Below, in pieces: positions 12,001 to 23,900 of a DNA stretch of 64,000 nucleotides. The notes under the pieces were generated by a model, which saw only the letters and a list, made by a program, of their open reading frames with translations, searched no databases and was not told the origin of the DNA. How positions within the stretch are numbered: the first letter of the stretch is position 1; each line of letters begins with the position of its first letter. Origin of the DNA: Lophius americanus. Lineage: Eukaryota; Chordata; Actinopteri; Lophiiformes; Lophiidae. Position numbers and translations under genes: made by a program. The stretch is from contig JBBDHG010000116.1 in NCBI GenBank assembly GCA_037951165.1, positions 831,001 through 895,000 on the forward strand. Direction: 5' to 3'.

Positions 12001-15000
12001 GGAGTACTTCCGGAGAAAACCGACCAACAAACACATGCAGGATGTTCTCTGTAGTAGCGAAGGCGATGACTTGCCGCTCCGTGTTCTTCAGCTGCTGATG
12101 GCCCACTTTGGAGAGGAGCTCTCAGGACTGGTCCTCCTCGCAGACGTAAGTTAATTAACCTCCTATCAGCACATGATTTTATTCATTAATATAAAAAAAT
12201 GCCTAAATATTTACAATATGGTCTCTTATATGTTATTAACAGAAAATGAGCCAAAGACAATGAGTCTGAGGTTGAAAAAATGATTAACCACATCATTTTT
12301 CTCTTTAGCAAAACCTTGAAAACGCGTCTCTCAGAAGCGAACACTGCACAAAGTTTAATGTTTCATTAGCCAATGTCAGCCATGACAGCTCGAAATTTGA
12401 CATTATTGGCAATGAAAACTGAAATTAGATAATAAGCCAAAATAGCTGAATTAGCCAATCTTAGCCATGATAACTGGAAGAAGCTAACATTAGCTACAGT
12501 AGTTGAAATCAGCCAACCAAAGCTAGGATCGACGATATTAGTTCAATTTTGCTCTAAAAGCTAAAAAAAGTTATAACTGAAATTAGCTAGTCGCCAGGTA
12601 TTGTGTTTAGGTAAAAGCTCATAAAAAATGCTAAGCGTGTGTCCTCAAGACAGTGACAAGAGCATGAGTCCTCAGTTTAACCGACATCATTCAGATGGCA
12701 TCTTGAGAACAATTAGTTTGTTACCAGACACTGTTGTTTTGATTCTAGCTTTATTAATTCTCCTGAGGTGGAACTGCATGGCGGTCTGATGATCCAGTCG
12801 TCTTTGTTCTTTACAGGCGTCCTCCACTGCTGCTGATGTGGAGATGACTTTCGCTCTTCCTGCCAGTCCTCGTCTGATCCTGCTTGGTATGGATTTAACC
12901 TGCAGACAAATCACATGACCTGTACGCTTCGTGTGGCGTTCTCTAATGTTAGATGTCACCTGAAGTTTCAGGTGAAACGGGCCAAATCACTGTTGCCCGC
13001 TGGATGGTCAGTGTTCAGCACCGGGTCATGTCTGAGAATGGAACAGCAACCTTTCTGACGGGACTCGCCGCCGTGTTCGCCATGTTCTACATCTTCAACC
13101 TACGCTATCAGGAGGAGGCGACATGCACACTGGAGTTCATCCAGAGGTGACCTCTCGGTGTGCTGGCATGTTGTTGCTGTGATTCTGGTTTGTGTTGCTG
13201 TGATTCTGGTGTGTTGTTGGCATGATACTTTTGGGTTATTGGTGCATTTATGGTGTGAGGTTGCTATGATGCTGACATGAGGTTTGGCATGATGCTAATG
13301 TTTTATTGGAGTGATGCTGGTTTGATATGTGCATGATGCTGGGGTGTTGTTGGTGTGATGGTTGTGTGTTAATGGCCTGATGTTGATATATTGTTGGTCG
13401 GGCTCTTGTGTGATGTTGGTATGTTGTTGGCGTGTTGCTAGAGTGTTGTTTGCGTGAAGCTGATGTGTTGTTGGACTGATGCTGGTGTGTCTTTGGATTG
13501 ATGTCCGTCTGTTCATATTAGGGGCTGCAACTAACGACTATTTTGACAGTCGATTAATCAGTATATAATATAATAATCAACCGATTAATTAATTAATCGG
13601 ATATGGCGTGTTATTAGTGTGATGCTGGTGTGATGGTGCCGTGATGCTGCTGTGTTGTTGGTATGATGCTGGTGTGATGGTGCCGTGATGCTGGTGGGTT
13701 GTTGGTATGATACTGGTGTGTTGGCGTAATGCTGGTGTGATGTTGGTGTGATGCTGGTGTGATGTTGGTATGATGCTGGTGTGATGTTGGTATGATGCTG
13801 CTGTGTTGTTGGTATGATGCTGGCGTGATGTTGGTATGATGCTGCTGTGTTGTTGGTATGATGCTGGTGTGATGGTGCCGTGATGCTGGTGGGTTGTTGG
13901 TATGATACTGGTGTGTTGGCGTAATGCTGGTGTGATGTTGGTATGATGCTGGTGTGATGTTGGTATGATGCTGGTGTGATGTTGGTATGATGCTGCTGTG
14001 TTGTTGGTATGATGCTGGCGTGATGTTGGTATGATGCTGCTGTGTTGTTGGTATGATGCTGGTGTGATGGTGCCGTGATGCTGGTGGGTTGTTGGTATGA
14101 TACTGGTGTGTTGGCGTAATGCTGGTGTGATGTTGGTATGATACTGGTGTGTTGGCGTGATGCTGGTGTGTTTTTGGCATGATGCTGTTGTGATGTTGGT
14201 ATGTTGTTGGGGTGTTGTGGCGTGATGTTATGTTTTTTGCAATGAGGCTGGTTTGCTTTGTTGGTGTAATGCTGGTGGGTTGTTGGTGTGATGCTGGTCT
14301 GATGTTTCTTGTGATGCTGGTGTGTTGGCGTGATGCTTTTTTGTTGTTGGTGTGATGCCGGATTGATGCTGCTGTGGTTTTAGTGGGATGCTGGTATGGT
14401 GTTTGCGTGATGCTGCTCTGTTCTTGGTATGTTGTTGGTGTGATGATGGACTGATGCTTCTGTGGTTTTGGGTTGATGCTGGTTGGATTTTTTCATTGCG
14501 TGATGCTGGAATGTTTTTGGTGTGATGTTGGTATGTTGACCTGATGCTGGCGTGTTGTTGGTGTGATGCTGGTGGGATGTTGATATGTTGTTGGTGTGAT
14601 GCGGTCTGCTGGTGTGATGGTCTGATGCTGGTGCGATGTTGGCGTGATGATGCTGTGTTGTTGGTATGTTGTTGGTGTGATGTTGTTGTGATGGTGTCGG
14701 GATGCTGGTATGTTGTTGGTGTGAAGTTGGCTTGATGCTGATGCGATGTTTGCGTGATGCTGCTGTGTTGATGTTGTGATGCTGGTGTGTTGTTAGCGTG
14801 ATGCTTGTGTGATGGTGACATGATGCTGGTGGGTTTGCGGTGTGATGCTGGTGTGATATTGGGACGTTGTCACTGTGCTGTTGGTGTGATGCTGGTCTGA
14901 TGTTGGTATGTTGTTGATGTGATGTTGGTGTGTTTTTGGCGTGATGCTGGTTTGTTTTGTTGGCGTGATGCTGGTGAGATGTTAGTATGTTGGTGTGAAG

Positions 15001-17969
15001 TTGGCCTGATGCTTGTGAGATGTTAGTATGTTGGTGTGAAGTTGGCGTGATGCTTGTGTGATGTTAGTGTGATATTGGCATGTTGTTGGTATGTTGTTGA
15101 TGTGATGTTGGTATGTTGTTGATGTGATGCTGGTTTGTTTTGTTGGCCTGATGCTGGTGAGATGTTAGTATGTTGGTGTGAAGTTGGCCTGATGCTTGTG
15201 AGATGTTAGTATGTTGGTGTGAAGTTGGCGTGATGCTTGTGTGATGTTAGTGTGATATTGGCATGTTGTTGGTATGTTGTTGCTGTGATGCTGGTCTGAT
15301 GCTGGTGTGATATTGGGACGTTGTCACTGTGCTGTTGGTGTGATGCTGGTCTGATGTTGGTATGTTGTTGATGTGATGTTGGTGTGTTTTTGGCGTGATG
15401 CTGGTTTGTTTTGTTGGCATGATGCTGGTGAGATGTTAGTATGTTGGTGTGAAGTTGGCGTGATGCTTGTGTGATGTTAGTGTGATATTGGCATGTTGTT
15501 GGTATGTTGTTGCTGTGATGCTGGTCTGATGCTGTTGTGATTTTGGGATGTTGTTGGCGTGATGATGTGTCTCTGGCGTGATGCAGGTTTGCTTTGTTGG
15601 TGCGATGCTGTTGCGATGTTGGCGTGATGCTGTTGTGATTTTGGGATGTTGTTGGTGTGATGATGTGTCTCTTGCGTGATGCGGGTTTGCTTTGTTGGCG
15701 TGATGCTGGTCTGATATTGGTGTCTCGTTGGCGTGATGCTGGTATGTTGTTGTTGATGTAAGAGTGATATGTGGGTGTTTCATTCAGCCCCTGGTTATTG
15801 CCTTTCCAGGCGATTCATCGGCATAAACCCAGAGAGAGGAACGAAGGCTGTCCGAGGAAAAGTCGTGTCCAAGAAGACTGGCGGACTGGTCCAGAAGAAG
15901 TTGGCCGTAGTAAACCCTCACGTCTCCACACTGCTGAAGAACCTCACCGACTTTGAGTGGGGTTTCATGTAGATAGGTGAACTTGACCAGCTGTTATTTA
16001 CAACTTTTATTCTTTTCAATACTCACCTATAGCGCTGTCAGAACGTACCTCCCATCATTTACTCTTGTTCCCTTGACAACGCCGTCCTTTCACAAACATG
16101 TTTATTTGGCACTGTTTTACTTCCTACTGCAGCGGATTTGTCGTTTTCTATCTTGAAAACCATTCAATTTAGATTTTAGACAGGTCATTGATTAAGAGGC
16201 GTTTACAGACCACTTGTTAAAGGTTGTTGGTTCTTGTTCCAGCGTGATGGGTTTGGTGAGAGGCCAACACCTAAATGACATAATTTTATTAGTTTGAAGG
16301 CTAATTAAGGCCTCAAACCCATGTTTAATATTTGTCAGACGTGTTTTCAGATTATTGTTTGTTTGTTACTTCATTAGGAGGCATAAACTACATTCTTGCT
16401 TTTAAAGCATCCAACTGTATTTTTATTCCACTGCCTCTCTCTTCTGTATTCTTCTGTAAATACTGTATTTAACTGTAAAACCTTTATGTGTTTGTTTACA
16501 CAAATCCATAAAAAACTTTATTTCTCTGATTTGAGACAGAGAAATAAAGTTTTTGTTTTTCCCAAACCACAGATAATTCTTTTTAACTTCTTTTCATTCG
16601 CTTGTTCATTTTGTGCAGTAAAATGGTGTATGAACAGTAATACATGAACCGTTTAAGCGTCAGACTGTAGTTTTGCAGGACTGTGTCACCTATTACATTG
16701 TAAATACTGTATTTAACTGTAAAAATGTAAAGTGAAGCTGTCAAACATATCGTGTTTCTTTATTTAAGTATTAAAAAGAACAACTTTGAACTTTTAAATT
16801 TGTTATAATGATTGGACACTTTCTCTCTTCCCGCACCTTCTGGAATGTCAACATTTGTTTTTATTTTGTAAGTAAACATAAATATGTAACAATATCACGT
16901 TTATTTAACTAACTTCATTAACTGTTCTTCCCGTCGCAGCTCGATGCCACATCGGAACCATACGCAGGCAAAGGAGGCCGATGATGCAGACGGGACTGGG
17001 CAGGAACCTGTGGGCTTCCTGTCTCTGCAGGTTTTGTCTGAGAGTGACACCGGCGAAGTTGCCGACGATGTCCGGAACCCTGAGGCGCACCTGAAGACGG
17101 GTCGACTAAAGAAGATGAGGACGAAGCGACTAGTCGAGCATCCCAGTATCCGAAAGAAGGCGGTGCCTGATAACGGCACCAAATGTCAAACCCCGGCTCC
17201 AATGTCGCCGGCTGATAATGGTGCTGCTCTGTGCTGTAAGGTCTGCCAGGTTCTGCGTGGGTCAGCCAACATGCTGATCAAACATGCCTGGAGTCACGTG
17301 GACGATCTGGACCAGCTGTGTGGCGTCTGCGGCGAACGCGCCAAGTCCCTGGACGACCTGAGGACTCACCTCCACGGCCACCAGAAGACCAGCAACTGCA
17401 ACATCTGTGGGAAGTCCTTCCTGTCTGTCAACGGGCTCCGGGGCCACATCGCCCGCCACAACGGCCAGAAGCCGCACAAGTGTAAAGTCTGCCACAAGGC
17501 CTTCGCCCAGAAGTGGGTCCTGAAGAACCACATGTGGATCCACGAGACCGAGAAGCCGCACAAGTGTGAATTTTGCCCCAAATCGTTTGCCTCTAAGGTG
17601 GACCTGACTCGCCACCGAGTGTCGCACACGAGAGAGAGTTTACACCGCTGCAACACCTGCGGAAAGTCACTCAGCAGCCTGGAGGTTCTGTCCCGACACC
17701 TGCTGAAGCACTCTGATCAAACGCAATTTTTTACCTGCGATGTCTGCGGCACGAAGTGCTCCACAAAGCAGAAGTTACTATCTCATGCCCGCGTCCACGC
17801 CAAGACCAGGAGCTTTAGGTGTCCCATCTGCAACCGGGCCTTCAGCCAGAGCCACTGCGTCAAGAGACACATGAGGAGCCTCCACGGCGTGTCAGAACCC
17901 GACAAGACCGACGCTTCACTCCAGAATCCGTCTGTGAACAGCGCTAAAAGCATCAAACATGTCCGCTGA
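1..17969 (+). CDS. Teleost C2H2 zinc-finger protein, copy 1 (5' truncated by the window)
   Basis: Likely a nuclear DNA-binding regulator; targets unknown. Exons by splice sites: <1-141, 1648-1722, 2215-2289, 2582-2687, 2785-2915, 3368-3603, 3676-3764, 3853-3983, 4059-4285, 4363-4454, 4533-4627, 4832-5061, 5147-5229, 16940-17969. All phases match, giving 912 aa from the first whole codon. Exon 1 encodes the leader coiled coil (AQEILAVVERTVAGYEEEAS), matching the start of copy 2. Exons 2 and 3 are near-duplicates (DDQFPVCDP and PDQFPVCLP). Three tandem modules follow, each with a short LEDS exon and a core exon (PRGL..EDFL..LLRS.. LTxEEI.. YxRLK). The last exon encodes about eight C2H2 fingers, the first atypical, with weak TGEKP-like linkers. 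The last intron is 11.7 kb and contains the SAMD3-like gene. Joining exon 13 to the finger exon is inferred from phase 2 on both sides and from the same layout in copy 2; cDNA could show otherwise. Confidence 0.75.
640..1586 (-). mobile_element. RTE-clade LINE fragment
   Basis: Minus-strand reverse transcriptase at 1154-1585 has PRKSTTDGVSSLGVLMEKNR, FVDLEKVYDRV and EVGLHQGSVL, the fish RTE (CFDP2/BovB-like) pattern. A further C-terminal piece at 841-1062 ends DKVIEARLRRFEHV. The 3' end at about 640-690 carries the family's 'ccctttaggggtctccacag' sequence. Frames are broken. It sits in the first intron of zinc-finger copy 1. Confidence 0.85.
1941..2012 (+). mobile_element. L2 3'-tail fragment
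   Basis: The stretch beginning TTAGCACTTTGAGATTTGAT and ending in a TTA microsatellite matches the 3' end of the L2 element at 55100-55165. It lies between exons 2 and 3 of zinc-finger copy 1. Confidence 0.8.
2925..3245 (+). repeat. Polypyrimidine tract in a zinc-finger copy 1 intron
   Basis: About 320 bp dominated by CTTC/CTCCTC motifs between exons 5 and 6. No open frame of interest; low complexity. Confidence 0.8.
4650..4772 (+). repeat. Three-copy tandem repeat of about 38 bp in zinc-finger copy 1
   Basis: Units of 'ggtgatcctctgcagaggtggagctagtctca' repeat three times in the intron before the third core exon. The unit contains the palindromic CTCTGCAGAG. Confidence 0.85.
5395..5625 (-). 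mobile_element. tRNA-derived SINE
   Basis: On the minus strand it has a tRNA-like A box TAGCTCAGTGGG and B box GGTTTGAGTCCC, followed by a common fish SINE body (minus-strand end of 'gcatttgacccatccctgagg'). Confidence 0.7.
5940..6560 (-). mobile_element. Tigger/pogo-type DNA transposon remnant
   Basis: Minus-strand fragments give AGHKHRRNILSWLLCANAAG with VKPLLVYQSEN, then KLPVKALLLQSMDQQVIPNI, the end of the DDE region of Tigger/jerky-type transposases. The reading frame is broken and the termini are not recognisable. It lies upstream of the SAMD3-like gene in the last intron of zinc-finger copy 1. Confidence 0.75.
7151..15972 (+). CDS. SAMD3-like protein, nested in the last intron of zinc-finger copy 1
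   Basis: Resembles the teleost family annotated as sterile alpha motif domain-containing protein 3-like; function unknown. Exons: 7088-7206, 9479-9562, 9671-9879, 11097-12145, 12817-12886, 12972-13146, 15810-15972. Phases match throughout (frame MCATPQQEVQ.. to ..DFEWGFM stop). The chosen ATG at 7151 has A at -3 and gives about 601 aa. An upstream start or a further 5' exon is possible because the frame stays open to 7088. Residues encoded by 9671-9879 form a short helical SAM-like module (EDFKYIQQEHLTGLLPETHL). The large 11097-12145 exon holds a Ser/Pro-rich stretch, then a basic region (VRKIIRQYPKTFADM) and a charged helical region (DVEDIRRKWPFLFAQ). The last exon has the diagnostic RFIGINPERGTKAVRGKVV tail. 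Intron 6 (13147-15809) is a minisatellite. Family assignment is from memory of the tail and body motifs. Confidence 0.75.
8219..8695. mobile_element. Non-autonomous DNA transposon ('gaggtgcactggttg..ccgatt' family)
   Basis: The left end 'ttagaggtgcactggttgcaatc' and the right end rich in CCGATTATT/CGATCAGCG form diverged inverted repeats, as in fish elements of the 'ggtgcaccgatt' type. No transposase is encoded. Confidence 0.5.
9975..10110. mobile_element. MITE-like sequence ('gatgtgcaatattgacaaaaaataatatctcgatatttt')
   Basis: The 'gggatgtgcaatat..aatatctcgatatttt' start is shared by a common fish non-autonomous element. The right boundary is unclear and the element may extend to about 10600. 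It lies in a SAMD3-like intron. Confidence 0.45.
13150..15775 (+). repeat. Minisatellite, about 15-bp TG(A/T)TGxTGG units, SAMD3-like intron 6
   Basis: About 2.6 kb of degenerate units such as TGATGCTGGTGTGATGTTGG. Between about 13620 and 14180 a larger block of about 195 bp, marked by GATGGTGCCGTGATG, recurs three times. Further duplicated blocks lie at about 14970-15560. The strand bias (G/T on plus) leaves long open frames on the minus strand, rich in His/Thr/Gln, which are not treated as genes. Confidence 0.95.
13518..13602 (+). mobile_element. MITE ('ggggctgcaactaacgactatttt' family)
   Basis: An 85-bp element whose end GGGGCTGCAACTAACGACTA is shared by a known non-autonomous, probably hAT, fish family. 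It interrupts the minisatellite of the SAMD3-like gene. Confidence 0.65.
16455..16724 (+). repeat. 26-bp direct repeat pair
   Basis: TGTAAATACTGTATTTAACT followed by GTAAAA occurs at 16455-16480 and again at 16699-16724, flanking the perfect hairpin at 16511-16554. Confidence 0.85.
16511..16554. other. Perfect 18-bp hairpin containing poly(A) signals on both strands
   Basis: AAAAACTTTATTTCTCTG (16511-16528), an 8-nt loop, then its exact reverse complement (16537-16554). The 3' arm contains AATAAA on plus and the 5' arm AATAAA on minus. It lies 540 bp past the SAMD3-like stop, so it could provide that gene's poly(A) signal. Confidence 0.85.
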
Positions 17970-20900
17970 CTTCAACTTAATCATGGAACTACAATCGAGA
18001 GACGGAAGCTCTAATGATGACATCATCGCCTGATCGCTATTATGCGACTCAACCACAATTATCGTAGCGACTAGAACGGCTTCCACTCATCACTGATGAC
18101 GGCATTATCTATGGGCAGTGAGTCCGGTGAACTGTTAACGCCCCGTACGGTTTATCACCGGAGGCAGCAGAGAACGTTCCTGGCAGCACAGCTGTAATCT
18201 CCAGTGACTTTCTTTTTTTACACAGAGTTTCAGAGAAACCGCGGCATCCACGACCTCTACGACCTCTACGATACATAGACTTTTTTTTTCATGTTGAAGC
18301 AAATAATTATGTAATAGCGGATCTTCAGTTTGACTTTTAGTTAGCAACAAGGCGTTTCACGAGCTCCTGATTATTAGTTTCAGAGCGCAGTCAATTATTA
18401 AATACTAACAGCTCCTAGCTTCTTACTGCTACTAGCTGGTAACTAGTAAGAGATGCTAATTCTTACTAGCTGCTAACTTTTATAAGCTACTAACTACTAT
18501 TGGCTGTAGTGATATTAGCAGATAAGTGCTACTTGCTGTATAATACCCCTAGTGGCTAACTCTTCTTCGATGCTTACTGCTACTAACAGCTAACTCCTCC
18601 TAGCTGGTAACTGCTACTAGCAGCCAGCTCTTTCTAACTGCTACTAGCTGCTAATTGTGATTAGCTGTATACTAGTACAAGTAGCGAAATGGGACTTGTG
18701 CCTAACTCTTCGTAGATGCTAACTTCTTTTTGTTGTATATTGCTACTATCAGTTAACACTAGCTGCTAACTTCTACTGGTTTTATATTACTACTAATAGC
18801 TAATGTTTTTTGCTGCTACATGCTAGTAGCAGCTAACTGTAGCTGCTTTTTAAATATTCTGGATACTGAAACTCATACCTACATCCAACCTTTCCTTCTT
18901 ACGTCTAACAGACAATTCAACTCTGTTTCTACCTCCGCTGCTGGTAGAGGGGGAAGCTTCGGCTTTGAAGGGGAGATGGAACGAAAGGACACTTTAAACA
19001 TTATGTTTGAAATTGTCTTCTGATTGGTTGAACAGAGGATTCAGCACCATCAACACCCTTTTTAAAAAAATCCAATGTGTGGAAACAACGGGCGTAAAAA
19101 AAAGTTTGTTTTAGATCATTAGTTCACAAATCGTGTCATACGTAGGATTTTACACCCCAACAGCTAGGGGGGCAACGATCAATAGCCACTCACTTCATTC
19201 ATACCAAATGTGGGGCGGGTTTTCAGGGTGGCTTGACGATGTGCAAGTTCAGCTGAAAAGCTGTGAGTAGAATGTTTGTTTGGATTGGACATAATGCGAG
19301 GATGCAGGACCTTCTGGTCTAATCACTAGTCTTTGATTTGATTCCTGCTATTGGGGTTCACGTCTCCAACAAATAAAGACTCAACTCAGAACGATTCTGT
19401 GATGACATTTAAGCGAGTATTCGCTATACTGCCTATGATGGTAGACGTTCAGCGCAAATTCCCTGAGTAAAGGCAAAACAATTCAATATGTTAAGTCATA
19501 GATCGTAACCAACGACTGTCGATGCAGAACTGACGTAACAACCACATTCAGGAAACGTCGCCATGTTCGGTTTCATGTTGTGTTTTTATGAAACACGAGG
19601 ACATTTTATGTCCGGTCTATTTTTTAGCGGCAAATGAATCCATATCTGTGACATTATGACAGTGTTCATGATGGAGATCCGACGCGGAAGAAATTTTGAC
19701 TAGTTGTGAAAAAATTAAGAAAATCTTTTAATGACATCTGGGAAACTTAAATGTTTTAAACATGTCACTGTAAAGTTTTTAATTTTAGCTTTGATTCATT
19801 TCAGTTTTTTTAATGACTGATAATTTTACTGTGAAATCTGTCCATAGGAAAATAAAAAGTTGAAGATGTGGTGATCCTCGTTTGGGTTTTTATTTTTTGT
19901 TTAGTTTTGAATCGTGTGAATTACATAATTATAAATTAATTTAAATAAATTATATAAGCATACAGACAAATATCTAGAAAATGTACCTTAAATATAAAAC
20001 GTTAAGGTTAAACTCTTTGAATAAATGTAAAATGGTAATTATAACCATGTATTTATGTGTAATTTTTTTGGTTTAAAAGAGGGAAAATTGAATCTTAGCT
20101 AAATGTGTTTAAAGTACATTGAATTAATTGAATGACACAGACAAGTAGTAATTATTTTTATTGTTTTTTTTTGTCTTCAAACCAAACATCGTAAACCAGC
20201 GGATTAGAAATATTTATTATAATATTTATTCAACGGAACTGTAAAAATAAATCCATATTTGTCAATACCGTAACAACACATTATGTTAAGCTTTATGTCG
20301 TGACCCGCCAAATAACTAATATTAGACCATTCTTAAAATTGTCTAAAATAACCAACATTTTCTCATATAATTAAATACTATATTCCACGGTTTCATGAAC
20401 AAATCTGAAAATAAACACACTTTCACATCAAATGATTTTAGTTCTCTGAAAAGGACTTTTCTGCCTTGAAAATTCTAAAAGTCATAAAATAATTTGCAAT
20501 AAAATCCGAACATTTATTTAATATAATATTTTGTGTTCAAGCATTTAATACGTCAATGAAAAATTAAAATCCATTTTATTTTAGATAAAAAATGTTTGGA
20601 AAAACCAATCATTAATAATAATAATAATTTCAATTGTTCGAAAATTACTTTTGTAATAAATAAATACCTAAAAATAATCTTACAATATCTTAAGATTATC
20701 TACGCTTTAATTTATGACTTTTACCCCGCAAAATCGAAAATTGACAATGACCATATCATAATTATAATTACCTTATTTTATTTAAACGTTAAAACCAACT
20801 GGAACTCACGCTGTGTTTCTGTCGGACGACATTAGTGGCTGAACCGCGGAAGGGAAGTGGCACCATTCAGTGCTGAAACTGGTTCCGTGCAGAAGCTGAA

Positions 20901-20972
20901 GTCGGAAACGGGATGTTGTTCTGGATGGAGCGCAGAGGCGTCGGTGCGGAGACCCTCCGCGGCTTAGGTGAC
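17970..20972. other. Intergenic region between the two zinc-finger genes
   Basis: Presumed 3' UTR of copy 1 with AATAAA near 19851, a TAGC/GCTA-rich degenerate block at 18400-18840, then AT-rich DNA to the start of copy 2. No gene is supported. Confidence 0.6.
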
Positions 20973-23900
20973 ATGTCTAAGGCCGACATCCTAAGGGGGA
21001 TCGTGGCCGAAAAGCTGACGACTGCCGCTCAGGAGATCCTGGCGGTGGTGGAGAGAACCGTGGCCGGCTACGAGGAGGAGGCAGCGGGCTTGAGGCGGGA
21101 GGTGGAGCGACAGAAGCGTCAGCTGGAGCTGCTGCAGCCGCGGGTCCACCTGGAGCGGAGAGGTCGGCGAAGGAGGCTTAGTACTTGTACCTGCTGACGT
21201 CAGAGGACACGCTCAGGTGGCTCATGATATGACATCATATTTTACCATTTAACTTTTTTTACTCTCTTTAAACATGCAGCCGTGATCCCGGAAGTGGAGC
21301 AGCGTCACACAGTGGTAGTTGACGAAGGCGACGAGAACTCAGGTGAGTCTGTTTACATATGTGATGTCATGATGCACGTTGTTCTTAGTCGTTTGGCAGA
21401 AGTTGTGAATATAAATCTTCAGACAATAGAAAAATATGATATGAATACATAAATCTTGATAGAAACCAGTAATGGGCCGTTGGTTTTCCACCTGGGCCTT
21501 CAGTGCTATACTACCGCCATTATGCTGCCCTCCAATACTTCCACAGTGACACTGCAGACACAGTCTGCTGTCAGATTACATAACCTGCCCATATTCAGAG
21601 AGACAGCAACATTTATCTAGTTTAATCAAAGTGGGTAAAACAAGGTTCAACATCATCATGCGACCACCAAGAGATGCAACTTGGAAAGGATTCAGCAGTG
21701 TTTTCTGGCATAAAAAATACGTGCCATCAGGCGTCCCGGTACCGTAAGACGAAATCTGGACCTCATCCACACCACAACATTAGCAACCATCTACATAAAG
21801 CAATAATTAACAACTATTTAAGACGCATACAAATTACACTTACCAAGGCTGTTCTTCAACTGAGGAGTCGTGACCTCCTTTCTTTCTTTAAAATGAGTCT
21901 AATAACACGGTCGGAGATGACACCACTGCATATTTTTCCTTTTATAAATGCCCTTTCCACGTGGCATGGAGGCCAGTGCTGACAGGCTGTCAATCATTTT
22001 TAATTTGTTGAAAATGAATGCTCAGCGGGAGCTGGAGATGAAATCCAGTGCCTTCCGGACACGTAATACTGACGCAAGATGAGGCTGCCTTCGAAATTGC
22101 CCAGCCAGCTGTCGGGGTAACTAGCTAGCCATAGTTTGTCTAAGAACACGCCCTAAATCTTAACTTTAAAATCTGATTGGTTAGAAAAATATGTCAATCA
22201 ACAGAAGAATCCCGTTGCTTTTCAACTGCAGAGGCCTTCTCTCTGGAAGCTGGTTATATATATGTGTATATATATGTATATATATGTATATGTAAACAAA
22301 ACAAAAAATCTTTCTTCAGAAAGATTCTATCATTTGTCTTCAATAAAGATTTGGCTCCAACAGAAGCTGCAGTTAAAGGTGGAGCAGTGCTGAACTGTTT
22401 AGGTTAGTTGAAACCTGGAGCTGGGTTCGAGGTAGCGTGTGTTACGCATACTGTCGTCTCTTATTGTGTCCACTTTGTAGCGCTAGCACACACACAGTTG
22501 TTTTAAGTCTTGCCAGCAAGTGGCACTATTATTCCAAGTGCATATTGGCGAAGAGCAGACTCTGGACAACAGAGTTAAAACAACTTCCTGTTTTACGGCA
22601 GCGCCTAGGTGGCTTCGCCTTTTGAGTTCTACAAAATGTTCTGATAACTTTTAATCCCAATGTTTTTGAGTTGTGTAGTGTTCACCAGATTTCAGGTTGA
22701 TCAAGTGAAATGTGTAGGTGGAGTTTGTTTAAGTGCGATGCATGACAAATGGTTTAGGATATACTGAATTTGCACTTTAAAAAAAGGAATGGCCGAAGTC
22801 CTGTTGGCATTAGTTCTTGGTGCAGGGAGATTTTCTTTGCACATCTTGATCTCAGACACACGTCTTGAAAATGTTATTCTTCTAGGGGAATCAGTTTTTG
22901 GAGGTTGTTTCTTTGAAATGTTCCATGCAGCACTGTGGAATCATTTAGCCACGCCCACTCTTATAACGTAATCAGATTGTGATCTTCACCTCTACCTTGG
23001 AGGGCGACACTTTGGGACGTGAACCCTGTATGCTGACCATGTGGCATTTTCTTTAACTACTGCTGGTTCTGGTTTTACAGAACCTCAGCTGCCATCCTAT
23101 ACAAACAGACCCCATGTTTTCTCTTAGGTGTAGATGAGGCTGGGAGTTTGGGCCTCCTGTGGTTCAACAGCGATTGCGAAGATGATGATGTTGGCGGTGG
23201 AGATGAAGAGCATGAGCCGTCGGATCGACCACAACAAGAAGATCTGAAGGATCCAGATTTTCAAATTAAACCCAGGTTAGCATCTTGATAGCTAGCATGC
23301 TAAACATGCAGTTAGCATGTGTAGTAGCTTAGCCTCAGTTGGGTTGACCTGCATACTGCCAGAGTTAATGACATCTTGTTAGCGATTTGTTATTAGCTGG
23401 AATTCAATTAGCTTGGGAGGTTTGCATGTGATGCAAATCCACTAAAGGATTTTAGCTTAACATGCGTTTAGCATTCTAGAAAGCCGAATATGTTTTGTGT
23501 TGGTTTACGTTGTGGCAGTTGGCTAAACAGCATGCTGTCAGCAGGCTTTGTTCAATGGTGGCTGTAAACATGTTGGTGATCGCACCACGCTTGTGATATT
23601 GCAGTTCAACAGAAACAGTTGGCCTCCCAGGTTGTCAGTATAGACTGCTCAAAAAAGTAGGGCAACACTTATATCAAACATCGAATATTGAAGTTGAAAA
23701 TCTTCGTTGATACACATTGCTGGATTTGTTGGGAAGGAAAGGATGTAAGAACGGTCCAGTGAATCCAATTTAGGTCTGGATTCTAAATCACACACCAAAT
23801 CAAGGTGAAACACTGAAATCTACGGCTGATCCAACAGGCATGGATTTGATCACATCGACTCATAATGTGTCTCAGCAGGGTTTTTGGCAACCACATGCCT

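Noticed and set aside
13614..14821. Long minus-strand open frames rich in His, Thr, Asn and Gln (188 and 197 codons)
   Set aside because: They lie wholly in the TGATGCTGG minisatellite; the frames are open only because the repeat unit is 15 bp and lacks stops on that strand. No splice context supports coding.
16944..17969. Finger exon read as a separate single-exon zinc-finger gene with its own ATG
   Set aside because: A good acceptor (gtcgcag) ends at 16939, the phase matches exon 13 of copy 1, and the paralogue has the same terminal-exon layout. It remains a possibility if no junction is found.
21576..22971. Several short open frames in intron 2 of zinc-finger copy 2
   Set aside because: Short, without splice or start context or recognisable motifs; consistent with intronic noise and old repeats.
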